Assembly (NCBI GenBank): GCA_002728935.1
Contig: PBWF01000099.1
Coordinates: 1-26,580, forward strand
DNA: 26,580 nt
Direction: 5' to 3'
Origin: Gammaproteobacteria bacterium
GTDB taxonomy: Bacteria > Pseudomonadota > Gammaproteobacteria > Pseudomonadales > Azotimanducaceae_A
Shown here: in pieces, positions 15,527-25,504 of the stretch
Layout: each line of letters opens with the position of its first letter
Position numbering within the stretch: position 1 is the stretch's first letter
The notes under the pieces: generated by a model
Database searches by the model: none
What the model saw: the letters and a program-made list of their open reading frames with translations, nothing else
What the model was told of the DNA's origin: nothing
Translations under genes and position numbers: made by a program

Positions 15527-17323
15527 TTGACTGCTCCAGCGAATATCCGCAATTTCTCGATCATTGCCCATATTGATCATGGGAAATCGACGCTTGCAGA
15601 TCGATTTATCCAGCACTGTGGTGGACTGAGCGATCGCGAAATGGCTGCTCAAGTCCTCGACTCCATGGATATCGAGCGGGAGCGAGGAATTACTATAAAG
15701 GCGCAGAGCGTCTCATTGAACTATAAGGCTCAAAGCGGCGAGACATACCAGCTCAATATCATCGATACACCGGGCCATGTCGATTTCTCCTACGAAGTGT
15801 CGCGCTCCCTGTCGGCTTGCGAAGGCGCCCTCTTGGTGGTCGACGCTGCGCAAGGCGTAGAGGCACAATCGGTCGCCAACTGTTACACCGCGGTTGAAGA
15901 AGGATTGGAGGTTATTCCTGTTCTTAACAAGATCGACCTTCCTAGTGCTGAGCCAGAGAGAGTCCAGCAGGAAGTTGAGGAAATCATTGGTATCGATGCG
16001 TCCGAGGCGCTGAGAGTCAGTGCAAAAACGGGTTTAGGCGTTGAGGATCTGCTGGAGCAGATCGTTGAATTGGTCCCGCCTCCGGAGGATTTCTCAAAAG
16101 AATCGTTGCAAGCGCTCATCATCGACTCTTGGTTCGATAACTATTTGGGGGTCGTGTCTTTGATTAAAGTAGTCAAAGGCAAGATCTCCAAGCGAGACAA
16201 GTTTCAGATTTGCTCTACAGGGAAAATCTATCAGGCCGATAGCATTGGTATATTTACTCCTCGGCGGGAGGCTAGAGATTCGTTAGAGACGGGCGAGGGG
16301 GGGTTTTTAGTTGCGGGGATCAAGGACGTAAAAGGCGCTCCCGTTGGTGACACCATCATTGTCCCCGGTACGGAGACGATTGCGCTTCCTGGATTTAAGA
16401 CGGTTAAGCCGCAGGTTTATGCGGGTATGTTCACCGTTAGTGCTGATGATTTCGAGAATTTCCGAGAAGCGCTCGAAAAACTGACGTTGAACGACGCGTC
16501 GCTGGTGTACGAGCCTGAGAGCTCAGATGCGCTGGGGACTGGCTTTCGTTGCGGGTTCCTTGGGATGCTCCACATGGAGATCATCCAGGAGCGTTTGGAA
16601 CGCGAGTACAACCTCGATCTGATCTCATCTGCTCCCACAGTGATTTACGAGGTCGAGAAAAAGGCGGGCGATGTCATTAAAATCCATAACCCTTCGCAGC
16701 TTCCCGATGTCGGCAGTATCGCTGAGATGCGAGAGCCAATTGTGGTTGCCAATATTTTGGTGCCGAGTGAGCATCTTGGAAATGTGATCAAGCTCTGCGA
16801 GGAACGCAGAGGGGTTCAACGTGACATGCAGTTTGTAGGGCGTCAGGTCTCGCTAACCTATGAGTTGCCCATGAACGAAGTGGTGCTTGATTTCTTCGAC
16901 CGCTTGAAATCCGTGTCGAGGGGTTATGCATCACTCGACTATAGTTTTGAGCGTTTTCAGGTGGCGCGGCTTCAGCGGCTGGATATTTTAATAAACGGTG
17001 ATCGAGTCGACGCGTTGGCGGTGATCGTTCATTCCAGTGACGCTAGATCCAAAGCTATGGCGGTGACTAGTAAGATGAAGGAGTTGATACCACGGCAACT
17101 CTTTGATGTTGCTATTCAGGCAGCGATCGGCGGGCAAATCATTGCCAGGCAAACCGTCAAAGCGTTACGAAAAAATGTCACAGCGAAGTGTTACGGTGGA
17201 GACGTCACCCGAAAGAAAAAGCTGCTCGAGAAGCAAAAAGCCGGGAAAAAGAGGATGAAGCAACTCGGTAGTGTAGAGATTCCTCAAGAGGCATTTCTTG
17301 CTGTTTTAAAAGTCGATCGATAG
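15527..17323 (+). CDS. lepA: Elongation factor 4 (LepA), translational GTPase
   Basis: LepA is a ribosome-associated GTPase affecting translation initiation and ribosome function under stress. The 598 residues match E. coli (599). The G motifs are AHIDHGKS (14-21), DTPGH (80-84) and NKID (134-137), with the switch-I region [10 protein letters not shown]. The EF4-specific C-terminal domain is present: the [13 protein letters not shown] and [18 protein letters not shown] segments, then [20 protein letters not shown], and the basic [20 protein letters not shown] near the end. The start is TTG 15527, fixed by the conserved [20 protein letters not shown] opening, with little Shine-Dalgarno sequence. 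lepB begins 22 bp downstream, the classical lepA-lepB operon. Confidence 0.97.
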   Translation: MTAPANIRNFSIIAHIDHGKSTLADRFIQHCGGLSDREMAAQVLDSMDIERERGITIKAQSVSLNYKAQSGETYQLNIIDTPGHVDFSYEVSRSLSACEGALLVVDAAQGVEAQSVANCYTAVEEGLEVIPVLNKIDLPSAEPERVQQEVEEIIGIDASEALRVSAKTGLGVEDLLEQIVELVPPPEDFSKESLQALIIDSWFDNYLGVVSLIKVVKGKISKRDKFQICSTGKIYQADSIGIFTPRREARDSLETGEGGFLVAGIKDVKGAPVGDTIIVPGTETIALPGFKTVKPQVYAGMFTVSADDFENFREALEKLTLNDASLVYEPESSDALGTGFRCGFLGMLHMEIIQERLEREYNLDLISSAPTVIYEVEKKAGDVIKIHNPSQLPDVGSIAEMREPIVVANILVPSEHLGNVIKLCEERRGVQRDMQFVGRQVSLTYELPMNEVVLDFFDRLKSVSRGYASLDYSFERFQVARLQRLDILINGDRVDALAVIVHSSDARSKAMAVTSKMKELIPRQLFDVAIQAAIGGQIIARQTVKALRKNVTAKCYGGDVTRKKKLLEKQKAGKKRMKQLGSVEIPQEAFLAVLKVDR

Positions 17324-17345
17324 ACAAACTCGTTGGAGTGATGAA

Positions 17346-18101
17346 TTGAGCGTCAATTTCCCTCTTTTCCTAGTCATCGCAACCGGATTGTGCGGTGCAA
17401 TATGGCTGCTTGACGCGCTGGTACTGCGACCTGGGTCAAAAGGAGATGCGGAAGAACCTCCTAACTGGATCGTGGAATATGCAGTGTCTTTCTTCCCCGT
17501 TCTGTTATTCGTACTGGTGCTGAGATCGTTTCTCGTAGAACCGTTCCAGATCCCAACTGGGTCGATGATTCCGACGCTGAAGGTTGGTGATTTCATTCTC
17601 GTTAACAAGTATGCCTATGGAATAAGGTTGCCCGTGGTGGGAACCAAAATTATCGATGTGGGTGACCCTGAACGCGGAGATAGTATGGTGTTTATACCGC
17701 CGCATGAGGAGGAGTACTTCATCAAGCGTGTCATCGGCTTGCCAGGCGATCGCGTCCGATATCAGAATAAAACGCTATATATCAATGGTGTTGAGCAAGC
17801 TCAGGTGTTTGAGCGAGAGGTTCGAGAATTTAGACCGAGGCAGCTGGAGTTTGAAGAAACATTTGGCGACCGACCTCACTCGATTTATAGGAACCTCTAC
17901 AATGACCCGAGAATCCAAGAGTGGGTGGTACCCGAGGGCCATTATTTCATGATGGGAGATAACCGAGATCAGAGCAATGATTCGCGGTTTTGGGGGTTCG
18001 TCCCTGACGAAAACGTGGTCGGTCGAGCTTTCGCGGTTTGGATGCATAAAGATCCAGGACTATCTATGCCGACTTTCTCGACAACCCGTTGGATCCGTTG
18101 A
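17346..18101 (+). CDS. lepB: Signal peptidase I
   Basis: LepB removes signal peptides from proteins exported across the inner membrane. The 251-residue protein has two N-terminal membrane helices (about residues 5-25 and 43-62), the nucleophile Ser73 in QIPTGSMIPTL, the general-base Lys127 in YFIKRVIGLPGD, and the C-terminal box GDNRDQSNDSRFWGFVP. The start is TTG 17346 with GGAGTG just upstream; the ATG at 17341 reads into TGA after two codons and is not used. It is shorter than E. coli LepB (324), like the Pseudomonas type. rnc follows after a 104-bp gap, in which some relatives carry a small DUF4845 gene that is not seen here. Confidence 0.96.
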   Translation: MSVNFPLFLVIATGLCGAIWLLDALVLRPGSKGDAEEPPNWIVEYAVSFFPVLLFVLVLRSFLVEPFQIPTGSMIPTLKVGDFILVNKYAYGIRLPVVGTKIIDVGDPERGDSMVFIPPHEEEYFIKRVIGLPGDRVRYQNKTLYINGVEQAQVFEREVREFRPRQLEFEETFGDRPHSIYRNLYNDPRIQEWVVPEGHYFMMGDNRDQSNDSRFWGFVPDENVVGRAFAVWMHKDPGLSMPTFSTTRWIR

Positions 18102-18205
18102 GTGCCTCCCGGTGCACCAGGACGAGATCAGAACAGTGTCATTATCATCACCCAGTTCGGTGAAGGGTCCCCAAGTTGGTGATTGGTTTGAGATCGGGGT
18201 CGACC

Positions 18206-18886
18206 GTGGTGACTGAGCTGTCACGTCACCCGCTTGAGCGACTCCTAGGTCTATCTTTTTCTGATCCTTCTCTGCTCCAAGAGGCTTTGACCCATAAAAG
18301 CGCGGGGACGCCCAATTATGAACGCTTAGAGTTTCTAGGGGATGCAGTCCTAGAGCTCGTTGTCACTGAGCAAATTTACCTTTTGCATCCAGCGCTGGAC
18401 GAGGGAGCTATGACGCGAATGCGAGTCGCACTGGTTCGCCGCGAATCACTGGCTGAGGTGGCAAAACGTTTGCAGCTGGGTTCTCACTTGCGGTTCGGGC
18501 CAGGAGAGCGAAAGTCCGGCGGCATGCATCGTGCCTCGATTTTGGCCGATAGCTTTGAAGCATTGCTCGGCGCCCTTTACCTAGACAGCGGATGGGAGGT
18601 CGTGAGAGAAATTATTAAATCCCAATTTGACTGGGATAAGCTACAGTCGGCTTCTGCTGATGGCCTAAAAGATTCAAAGACCCGATTACAGGAATGGCTT
18701 CAAGCCAAAAACTTGCCCCTTCCAGATTATGCTGTCGTCAGAATAGAGGGAAGGGAACACGACCGGGTTTTCACAGTTCGATTGACAACGTCTGCAGTTG
18801 AAAAAGCGGTTGAAGCATCGGCTTCATCGATTAAGTGGGCCGAACAGGCAGCAGCAGCGTTGGCGCTTGAGCAACTGGAGCGCTGA
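18206..18886 (+). CDS. rnc: Ribonuclease III
   Basis: RNase III cuts double-stranded RNA, processing rRNA precursors and many mRNAs. From GTG 18206 the protein is 226 residues, the same as E. coli. The catalytic signature YERLEFLGDAVLELV is near residues 38-52, with HRASILADSFEALLGALYLD containing the second set of metal-binding residues. A double-stranded-RNA-binding domain fills the C-terminus (KDSKTRLQEWLQAKNLPLPD to AEQAAAALALEQLE). The frame is open to TTG 18176, but GGGG six bases before GTG 18206 and the length favour the later start. Its TGA is immediately followed by the era GTG. Confidence 0.96.
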   Translation: MVTELSRHPLERLLGLSFSDPSLLQEALTHKSAGTPNYERLEFLGDAVLELVVTEQIYLLHPALDEGAMTRMRVALVRRESLAEVAKRLQLGSHLRFGPGERKSGGMHRASILADSFEALLGALYLDSGWEVVREIIKSQFDWDKLQSASADGLKDSKTRLQEWLQAKNLPLPDYAVVRIEGREHDRVFTVRLTTSAVEKAVEASASSIKWAEQAAAALALEQLER

Positions 18887-19786
18887 GTGAACACGGTCAA
18901 CACCCGTGCAGGGTATGTAGCGATTGTCGGCCGGCCCAATGTTGGCAAGTCAACGTTAATGAATGCGCTGATCGAGCAAAAGGTTAGCATCACCTCACGC
19001 AAACCACAGACGACACGCCATCACATTTTGGGAATCAAAACGTTGAGCGAGACCCAAATTTTATTTGTGGATACACCTGGAATTCACTCTAATCAAAAAC
19101 GAGCCATCAACCGTTACATGAATCGTGCTGCACAGAGCGTAATTGCCGATGTTGACGTCACAGTTATGTTGGTTGATCGCCACATCTTCACGGCTGACGA
19201 TGAAATGATTCTGGAACGTATCCAAAAAAGTGGTTGCCACCTCATTCTAGCCATTAATAAGGTCGATAGGATTAGGCAGCAACAAGAGATCCTCCCTATT
19301 ATCGCTGCGCTAAAGGAGAGAGTCGGCAATCGGAATATTGTGCCCATTTCTGCAAGCCGGAAGGAAAACCTTGATGCCCTTCTAGGGGTAATAGAATCAT
19401 CCCTGCCAGCATCTCCTTTTTACTTTCCTCCTGAAGAGGTGACTGATCGAAGTGAAAAATTCTTAGTCGCTGAGTTGGTTCGGGAAAAGTTAATGCGCCA
19501 GTTTGGCGAAGAATTACCATACGCCACCACCATTCAACTCGAGCGTTTTGAAGCGCAAGCGAAAGTGATTCAAATCGATGCAACGATTTTTGTGGAACGA
19601 ATGGGACAACGAGCCATCTTAATTGGGGCAGGGGGCAATAAGCTCAAGAGAGTGGGGATCGACGCCAGAAGAGATATTGAAAAGTTGCTGGATCACCAGG
19701 TCATGTTGCGGCTTTGGGTCAAGGTAAAACGCGGATGGTCTGATGATGAGCGGGCACTTCGGAGCTTGGGCTATGGCGAGGAATAA
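18887..19786 (+). CDS. era: GTPase Era, 30S assembly factor
   Basis: Era binds 16S rRNA and helps mature the small ribosomal subunit. The 299-residue protein has G1 GRPNVGKS (15-22), G3 DTPG (62-65) and G4 NKVD (124-127), plus the PQTTRHHILGI effector segment. The C-terminal KH RNA-binding domain shows VERMGQRAILIGAGGNKLKRVG. The start is GTG, directly after the rnc stop, with GGAGCG about 8 bases upstream inside rnc. The end overlaps recO by 14 bp. rnc-era-recO is a conserved operon, linking rRNA processing and ribosome assembly. Confidence 0.97.
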   Translation: MNTVNTRAGYVAIVGRPNVGKSTLMNALIEQKVSITSRKPQTTRHHILGIKTLSETQILFVDTPGIHSNQKRAINRYMNRAAQSVIADVDVTVMLVDRHIFTADDEMILERIQKSGCHLILAINKVDRIRQQQEILPIIAALKERVGNRNIVPISASRKENLDALLGVIESSLPASPFYFPPEEVTDRSEKFLVAELVREKLMRQFGEELPYATTIQLERFEAQAKVIQIDATIFVERMGQRAILIGAGGNKLKRVGIDARRDIEKLLDHQVMLRLWVKVKRGWSDDERALRSLGYGEE

Positions 19787-20474
19787 TTGGGCTCTGCTTG
19801 AGGGATACATACTGCACCAAAAGCCCTACCGAGAGAGCAGTGTGATAGCAGAGTTTTTTTCCCGGGATGAGGGGCGCATCCCTCTACTGTTTAACGGCCT
19901 CAGAGGGAAGAATTCGCGCCGGAAGGCAGGCGGATTGATTCAACCCTTCGACCACCTGGCGATCAATGTAGCGCCAAGAGGTGATATGAGACGTGCGGAA
20001 CTGAAGGATCAGTTAAGCAGCAGTCTTAAAGTGGTTGGCACTCGGACGTTTTTTGGTATGTATGTCAATGAGTTGGTGTATCGCCTAAGTGTGCGAGAAG
20101 AGCGCACACCAGAGATCTTTGACCTTTACCATCGATTTATGGAGGCGCTAAAACTAGAATCTTTTCAAGTGAGATTTTTGACGGGTTTCGAGGTTCAGTT
20201 CTTGAAAGCTTTAGGTTACGCCATCGACTTGACCCGTGCCGATGGTGGAGAGCAATTTGTGGAGGCAAGTAAGCGCTATCGCTTTGATCCTGAAGTGGGT
20301 TTAGTAACAGACCCTCTAGGGGCATTCTCGGGTGTAGAACTTAAAGCGGTGTTGTCCGAATCAGACCTTGATTCATCGCAAACCGCGCTTAGATCGGTAA
20401 TCGATAGTTTGATAAGCCACCTACTCCGAGGGCGCCGGATTAATGCCCGTGCATTATGCGATAAATACCGATGA
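19773..20474 (+). CDS. recO: DNA repair protein RecO
   Basis: RecO helps RecR load RecA at gapped DNA covered by SSB. From ATG 19773 the protein is 233 residues (E. coli 242). The N-terminal OB-fold is recognisable in LEGYILHQKPYRESSVIAEFFSRDEGRIPLLFNGLRG, followed by the all-helical domain with LKVVGTRTFFGMYVNELVYRL and FEVQFLKALGYAIDL. There are no zinc cysteines, as in other gammaproteobacteria. The frame is open 30 bp farther to ATG 19743; I prefer 19773 because GGAG lies 9 bases upstream and the conserved region starts here. acpS overlaps its stop by 4 bp (ATGA). pdxJ, usually next, is absent. Confidence 0.93.
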   Translation: MARNNWALLEGYILHQKPYRESSVIAEFFSRDEGRIPLLFNGLRGKNSRRKAGGLIQPFDHLAINVAPRGDMRRAELKDQLSSSLKVVGTRTFFGMYVNELVYRLSVREERTPEIFDLYHRFMEALKLESFQVRFLTGFEVQFLKALGYAIDLTRADGGEQFVEASKRYRFDPEVGLVTDPLGAFSGVELKAVLSESDLDSSQTALRSVIDSLISHLLRGRRINARALCDKYR

Positions 20475-20860
20475 TCAAAGGTATTGGTACAGATTTAACA
20501 GACCAACGACGCATTCAGCGGGCATTTAATCGATTTGGCGACCGTTTTGTTGCCAAAGTGCTCTGCATTGCCGAAATAGATGTTTTCCGGTCAATGGGCT
20601 CTGATAGAAAACGGGTGGCTTATCTGGCGAAACAATTCGCCGCAAAAGAAGCCGTCGTTAAAGCGATGGGTACCGGATTCAGACAGGGTATAACCATGCG
20701 TCAAATCGAGATCAAAAGGCAGTCAACAGGAGCGCCTGCAGTGCGCCTTCATGATCGAGCGTTGCGGCGCGCGACGGAACTTGGTGTATCGGTTTGGTCG
20801 ATCTCCTTATCCGATGACGGAGACTATTCATTGGCATTTGTTACGGCAGAGGGCGCCTAA
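20471..20860 (+). CDS. acpS: Holo-[acyl-carrier-protein] synthase
   Basis: AcpS transfers 4'-phosphopantetheine from CoA to the serine of apo-ACP, activating it for fatty acid synthesis. The 129-residue length is normal (126 in E. coli). GIGTDLTDQRRI carries the Mg-binding Asp8, and YLAKQFAAKEAVVKAMGTG contains the second acidic ligand Glu60. The C-terminal WSISLSDDGDYSLAFVTAE strand region is complete. It is translationally coupled to recO through an ATGA overlap. In most gammaproteobacteria pdxJ stands between these two genes. Confidence 0.95.
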   Translation: MIKGIGTDLTDQRRIQRAFNRFGDRFVAKVLCIAEIDVFRSMGSDRKRVAYLAKQFAAKEAVVKAMGTGFRQGITMRQIEIKRQSTGAPAVRLHDRALRRATELGVSVWSISLSDDGDYSLAFVTAEGA

Positions 20861-20982
20861 CAACTTTCCACTGTGCCCAAGTGGGTTGATGTGAATGACT
20901 GCTACCGGCTCCGTAAGCGAAGCGGGCCAACTGGTTATGAGCTTAGATCTATCCAGCATTATCCACTGGAGTAGGTTTACCC

Positions 20983-20988
20983 TATAGT
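20983..20988 (+). promoter_or_regulatory. Possible cysM promoter minus-10 box
   Basis: TATAGT matches five of six bases of the minus-10 consensus 32 bp before the cysM ATG. The minus-35 (around TATCCA, 20960-20965) is poor. The 160-bp acpS-cysM spacer also has a small CCACT/AGTGG hairpin at 20868-20884. Confidence 0.35.
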
Positions 20989-21020
20989 GCGATGTCCGCT
21001 GAAAAAGGCTGATACGTCAG

Positions 21021-21920
21021 ATGAATTACCCCACCATCGATCAGTTCGTAGGAGGCACACCACTAGTTAAGCTTCAGCGATTACCCGGTGATTCGACCAA
21101 TACCATTCTGGCTAAGCTGGAGGGAAACAACCCGGCAGGCTCTGTGAAGGATCGGCCAGCACTTAGCATGATTAGCGAGGCCGAGACAAAGGGGTCGATT
21201 TCACCTGGCGACGTGCTGATAGAGGCAACTAGCGGGAACACTGGCATTGCGCTCGCGATGGTAGCCGCTATCAAAGGCTACAAGATGAAACTCATCATGC
21301 CCGCACACATGAGCGAAGAACGCAAGGCGGCGATGCGCGCGTATGGCGCAGAACTGATTTTAGTATCTCAAGAGGAAGGGATGGAGGGTGCCCGTGATTT
21401 AGCACTTGAGATGCAAGCGAAAGGACAAGGGATTGTGCTGGATCAGTTCGCAAATCCGGATAACCCAGTCGCTCATCACGGTGCCACAGGCCCGGAACTT
21501 ATTGAGCAGACCGGTGGGGAAATTACGCACTTTGTCAGTTCCATGGGCACGACCGGAACCATTATGGGCGTGTCGAAATATCTAAAGTCAGTCAAACCGG
21601 ATGTTGAGATTATAGGCCTTCAACCGACGGAAGGTCAGTCGATCCCGGGCATACGTCGTTGGCCTGAGGCTTATCTACCTAAAATTTACGACCCGTCTAG
21701 AGTCGACCGCATTTTAGACATCGATCAAGCGGAAGCAGAGTCGATGATGCGACGACTCGCAAGAGAAGAGGGTATATTCGCAGGGGTCTCTTCAGGCGGG
21801 TCCATTGCAGGCGCGTTGAGAATTAGCCAAGAGGTTGAACACGCGACCATTGTTGCGATCATTTGTGATCGAGGGGACCGGTATTTATCAACCGGTGTAT
21901 ATGACGTTGACTTAGCATAA
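21021..21920 (+). CDS. cysM: Cysteine synthase B
   Basis: CysM makes cysteine from O-acetylserine with sulfide, and typically can also use thiosulfate to give S-sulfocysteine. The 299-residue protein (E. coli CysM 303) is a fold-type II PLP enzyme: the PLP lysine is Lys43 in NPAGSVKDRPALSM, the substrate loop is EATSGNTGIALA (residues 69-80), and the phosphate-binding glycines are SSMGTTGTIMG. RRWPEAYLPKIYD is the CysM-type segment that separates it from CysK. The ATG at 21021 fits the family N-terminus. It begins the cysM-rlmD-relA block found in pseudomonads, where gacS (barA) usually lies upstream; here acpS does. Confidence 0.95.
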   Translation: MNYPTIDQFVGGTPLVKLQRLPGDSTNTILAKLEGNNPAGSVKDRPALSMISEAETKGSISPGDVLIEATSGNTGIALAMVAAIKGYKMKLIMPAHMSEERKAAMRAYGAELILVSQEEGMEGARDLALEMQAKGQGIVLDQFANPDNPVAHHGATGPELIEQTGGEITHFVSSMGTTGTIMGVSKYLKSVKPDVEIIGLQPTEGQSIPGIRRWPEAYLPKIYDPSRVDRILDIDQAEAESMMRRLAREEGIFAGVSSGGSIAGALRISQEVEHATIVAIICDRGDRYLSTGVYDVDLA

Positions 21921-21959
21921 AATAGCGCCCCCTACGGTATTGACCCTGTTGGCTAGGCT

Positions 21960-23264
21960 ATGTCAAGACGCCAAAAGCAACCCAGATTAGCGGAGGTAAC
22001 TGAGCTTGCCATAGAGGGCTATGGTCTGACGGAAGATCAGCGCTTTGGAGTGTATGGGTTACTACCCGGCGAGCGTGCGACCATTTACCCTCGACGTAAA
22101 AAGAAAGGCCGTTGGCTCGCAACCCATGATGCCCGTGAAAATTCCCATCCTGATCGGGTTACGCCAGCCTGTGCTCACGCTGACATTTGTGGTGGCTGTG
22201 CACTTCAGCATTTCGATCATGGCAGTCAGATCGCTTTCAAGGAAGCGCGGTTAGCCAGACTCTTCGATCCCTTCAAGCCAGGCGTTTTTTTGGCGGCATT
22301 GCATGGCTCTCCAAAGGCCTACCGTTCGAAAGCGCGTCTCGGCGTGAAGTACGTGATTAAGCGAGACGAGGTGCTAGTTGGCTTCAGAGAAAAGGCGAGT
22401 CCATTCGTGGCGGACATGAGTGATTGCTCCGTACTCGATAAGAGACTTGCTGCGCTTATCGGCCCTTTGAAATTGATGATTTCATCACTAACTGTAAAGG
22501 GCGCGATCCCTCAGGTTGAAGTGGCAGCGTCTAACGATATGGTCGCGCTGGTTGTGCGGCATCTGGAGGCATTTACACCAGAAGACGTTAACATTCTCGG
22601 ACGATTTTCTTCGATGCATGGCATACGTATTATGACCCAGGCGGCCGGGCCTGAGTCGGTAATACCTTTGCCCGGTGAGGCGCCAGCCGTGTTGAGTTAC
22701 ACCCTTCAAAGCGAAGGATTAACCTTCGAATTTGAACCACTTGACTTCACTCAGGTCAATTTTTTGATGAACGACCGAATGACCAATCAAGCACTCGATT
22801 TGCTCGACCTGCAGGCTGGTGATCAGGTCATCGATGCATTTTGTGGCATTGGTAATTTTACGTTGCCGATTGCAAAAAGCGTGACCAGTGTACTGGGACT
22901 AGAGAGTGTTGAGGCGAGCGTCCAAAGGGCCAGGAAGAATGCCAAGAAGAACGCAGTGTCAAATGCGCTGTTCGAGGTCCAGGATCTTTATGCTAAGGAA
23001 GGGGTCCCCGATATTTTGGGCTATAACAAGATGCTGATCGACCCTCCCAGATCAGGAGCGGAACAATTGGTCCAATCGCCAGTGATCGATCGCTTAGAGA
23101 GGATAGTTTATGTTTCATGCTTTCCAGAGACGCTGGCGAGGGATGCAGAGTATTTAGTGGGGCGAGGATTCCGAGTCGACGCGGTAGGACTCATTGATAT
23201 GTTCCCCCACACCGCCCATTTGGAAAGTATGGCTCTATTCGTCAGAGAGGCGTCTTATGGTTGA
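21960..23264 (+). CDS. rlmD: 23S rRNA (uracil-1939-C5)-methyltransferase RlmD
   Basis: RlmD (RumA) methylates U1939 of 23S rRNA with SAM and carries a [4Fe-4S] cluster. The 434-residue protein has an N-terminal TRAM-like segment (ELAIEGYGLTEDQRFGVYG), cluster cysteines C71, C77 and C80 (CAHADICGGC) and C156 (MSDCSV), and a Rossmann-fold methyltransferase domain with FTQVNFLMND, the SAM motif VIDAFCGIGNFTLPIA and LIDPPRSGAEQ. The nucleophilic cysteine is in IVYVSCFPETLARD. Its stop overlaps relA by 8 bp, so translation is probably coupled. Confidence 0.96.
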   Translation: MSRRQKQPRLAEVTELAIEGYGLTEDQRFGVYGLLPGERATIYPRRKKKGRWLATHDARENSHPDRVTPACAHADICGGCALQHFDHGSQIAFKEARLARLFDPFKPGVFLAALHGSPKAYRSKARLGVKYVIKRDEVLVGFREKASPFVADMSDCSVLDKRLAALIGPLKLMISSLTVKGAIPQVEVAASNDMVALVVRHLEAFTPEDVNILGRFSSMHGIRIMTQAAGPESVIPLPGEAPAVLSYTLQSEGLTFEFEPLDFTQVNFLMNDRMTNQALDLLDLQAGDQVIDAFCGIGNFTLPIAKSVTSVLGLESVEASVQRARKNAKKNAVSNALFEVQDLYAKEGVPDILGYNKMLIDPPRSGAEQLVQSPVIDRLERIVYVSCFPETLARDAEYLVGRGFRVDAVGLIDMFPHTAHLESMALFVREASYG

Positions 23265-25476
23265 AGCCACTCGAAATCAGCGACAAATCACCTCGGGTGT
23301 AATGAATTTAGAGGACTGGTTGCAATCAGTACTTGATGCTCGAGAGGGTCTAGATGTCAATCGGCTTCGTGCTGCATGTGAATTGGCGAGTCAAGCCGAG
23401 CAAAAGGCGCTGGCGACGGTTGGGCCTTGGTCGGAAGGAAGAAGCAGCTATCTCACTGGGCTAGAAATGGCAGACATACTGCTGCCTTTAAAGGTCGATG
23501 AGGCATCTCTGGTAGCTGCGGTCATCTACCGATCGGTTCGAGAAAACCAAATCACGCTGAATCACGTTCGAAACCAGTTTGGCGCAGAGGTGGCAAGTCT
23601 AGTTGAGGGCGTGCTGAAGATGGTTGCTATTAGCAACATCCACATTCGGCACGATGAGGTTGTTTTGGGTCAAACGTCTGATCAGATTGATCAGGCAAAA
23701 AAAATGCTGATCTCGCTGGTTGACGATGTTCGTGTCGCGCTCATTAAATTGGCTGAGCGAACGTCGGCTATCCGAGCGGCATCAAAGACGGATCGAGAAA
23801 AACAGGTTGGCCTTGCTCAGGAGGTGAACGAAATCTATGCCCCGCTGGCGCATCGGCTCGGAATTGGGCATCTGCGTTGGGAGTTAGAGGATCTCGCTTT
23901 TCGTTATACAGACCCGGACTCTTACAAACGGATTGCCAAGTTATTGGATGAGAAGCGAACTACACGTCAGGCATATATTGAAGAAGTGTTGGCTCTCCTA
24001 GAGAGCAAATTAATGTTGGTAGGAGTAGAAGCAGAGTTACAAGGCCGAGCAAAGCACATTTCGAGTATCTGGAAGAAAATGATGCGAAAAGGCATCAAGT
24101 TTGCGGAAGTTTACGACGTTAGTGCGATTAGGATTCTGGTTGAATCCCCAGATGACTGTTATCGCGCCTTAGGGGTTGTTCACAATATTTGGCGCAACAT
24201 TCCGAACGAATTTGATGACTATATCGCAAACCCTAAAAGCAATGGATATAAGTCGCTTCATACGGCGGTAATTGGTCCTCAAGGGAAAATCCTTGAAGTG
24301 CAGATTCGAACCGAGCAAATGCATATTGAGGCGGAGTACGGTGTTTGCTCCCACTGGCAATACAAGTCCAACGAATCGGTCGATCGATCAGCACGCTACG
24401 AGAGGCGCTTAGAGCTCTTGCGTCAGGTGATAGAATGGCAGTCTGAAGTCGAGCAACTGCCTGCTAGCTCAAAAGAAGTGCTCGCTAATGTCTCGCTTGA
24501 TAGAGTCTATTTGTTTACTCCTGACGGGCATGTTATCGATATGCCGCCAGGCTCAACCCCCGTTGATTTTGCATACCGAGTCCACACCGAGATTGGGCAC
24601 CGCTGCGTAGGTGCAAAAATAAACGGTCGGATTGCCCCGCTGAATCACCAGCTGCAGTCGGGGGATCAGGTCGAAATTGTAACTGGCGATGACCCTACGC
24701 CAAGACGCGAGTGGCTGCACTCACACCTTGGATACGTAACAACGTCCAGAGCCAAAACAAAAATCCAAGGATGGTTTTTGAGGCAGGCGAGACAGAAGAA
24801 CATCGAAGAGGGTCAACGGCTACTGGAAGTCGAGCTACGGCAGTTAGGTCTCGATCAGTATGGTCATCAAGAGCTCAATCAAACCCTAGGCTATGAATCG
24901 GACGAGGATTTGCTCTTCGCGTTGGGGAGTGGAGATCTCGAACTAAGCCATGTTGTTGAAGCGATTGCACGGGCAGCTAGTATTCTAAAACTGGATTCAC
25001 AAATGAATTTAGGGTTCGAGTCGGAGCGTCGAAAGCCTGGATTGATCAGCGGCATTGGTGATAGAGCCCACGCTATCGCGCCCTGTTGTCAGCCCATTCC
25101 TGGTGATGCGATTGCGGGGATATTAGAAGACACTGGCGTCGTATCAGTGCATATGCAAGAGTGCGTCGAAGTCTTAAATGCCGATGTTTATGGCCGTTTG
25201 ATGAGATTGTCATGGCAGGATGACATTCAAGAGTTTTTTAAAGTTAATCTTGAAGTGATGGGCTACGATCGACCTGGCATACTGCACGAGATCGCTGGGT
25301 TATTTGTCACCGAGCAAATCAATATCTCTACGCTGCACTCAGAGTCATCCAGAGAAACGGGTCACGTGGAAATTCAGATGAGTATTGAGGTCACATCAAT
25401 TACACCACTCATTCGGGTGCTCGAAATGATTCAACAGATTCCTAATGTGGCATCGGTCCGTCGGTTGGCGGGCTAA
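23257..25476 (+). CDS. relA: GTP pyrophosphokinase RelA, (p)ppGpp synthetase
   Basis: RelA makes (p)ppGpp on stalled ribosomes during amino-acid starvation. From ATG 23257 it has 739 residues (E. coli 744). The N-terminal hydrolase-like domain is degenerate: where SpoT has the metal-binding HD and ED, this protein has YR and RE (VIYRSVREN, from residue 89), so no hydrolysis is expected. The synthetase domain has [10 protein letters not shown], the RelA-type acidic [20 protein letters not shown] and [14 protein letters not shown]. The TGS domain ([24 protein letters not shown]), the zinc-finger-like helical segment with PCCQPIPGD, and a C-terminal ACT domain follow. AGAGAGG seven bases upstream supports the start, inside rlmD. 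mazG commonly follows relA; here adk does. Confidence 0.96.
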   Translation: MVEATRNQRQITSGVMNLEDWLQSVLDAREGLDVNRLRAACELASQAEQKALATVGPWSEGRSSYLTGLEMADILLPLKVDEASLVAAVIYRSVRENQITLNHVRNQFGAEVASLVEGVLKMVAISNIHIRHDEVVLGQTSDQIDQAKKMLISLVDDVRVALIKLAERTSAIRAASKTDREKQVGLAQEVNEIYAPLAHRLGIGHLRWELEDLAFRYTDPDSYKRIAKLLDEKRTTRQAYIEEVLALLESKLMLVGVEAELQGRAKHISSIWKKMMRKGIKFAEVYDVSAIRILVESPDDCYRALGVVHNIWRNIPNEFDDYIANPKSNGYKSLHTAVIGPQGKILEVQIRTEQMHIEAEYGVCSHWQYKSNESVDRSARYERRLELLRQVIEWQSEVEQLPASSKEVLANVSLDRVYLFTPDGHVIDMPPGSTPVDFAYRVHTEIGHRCVGAKINGRIAPLNHQLQSGDQVEIVTGDDPTPRREWLHSHLGYVTTSRAKTKIQGWFLRQARQKNIEEGQRLLEVELRQLGLDQYGHQELNQTLGYESDEDLLFALGSGDLELSHVVEAIARAASILKLDSQMNLGFESERRKPGLISGIGDRAHAIAPCCQPIPGDAIAGILEDTGVVSVHMQECVEVLNADVYGRLMRLSWQDDIQEFFKVNLEVMGYDRPGILHEIAGLFVTEQINISTLHSESSRETGHVEIQMSIEVTSITPLIRVLEMIQQIPNVASVRRLAG

Positions 25477-25504
25477 TCCAATACCGTTAACGCAGAGGAC
25501 AATC

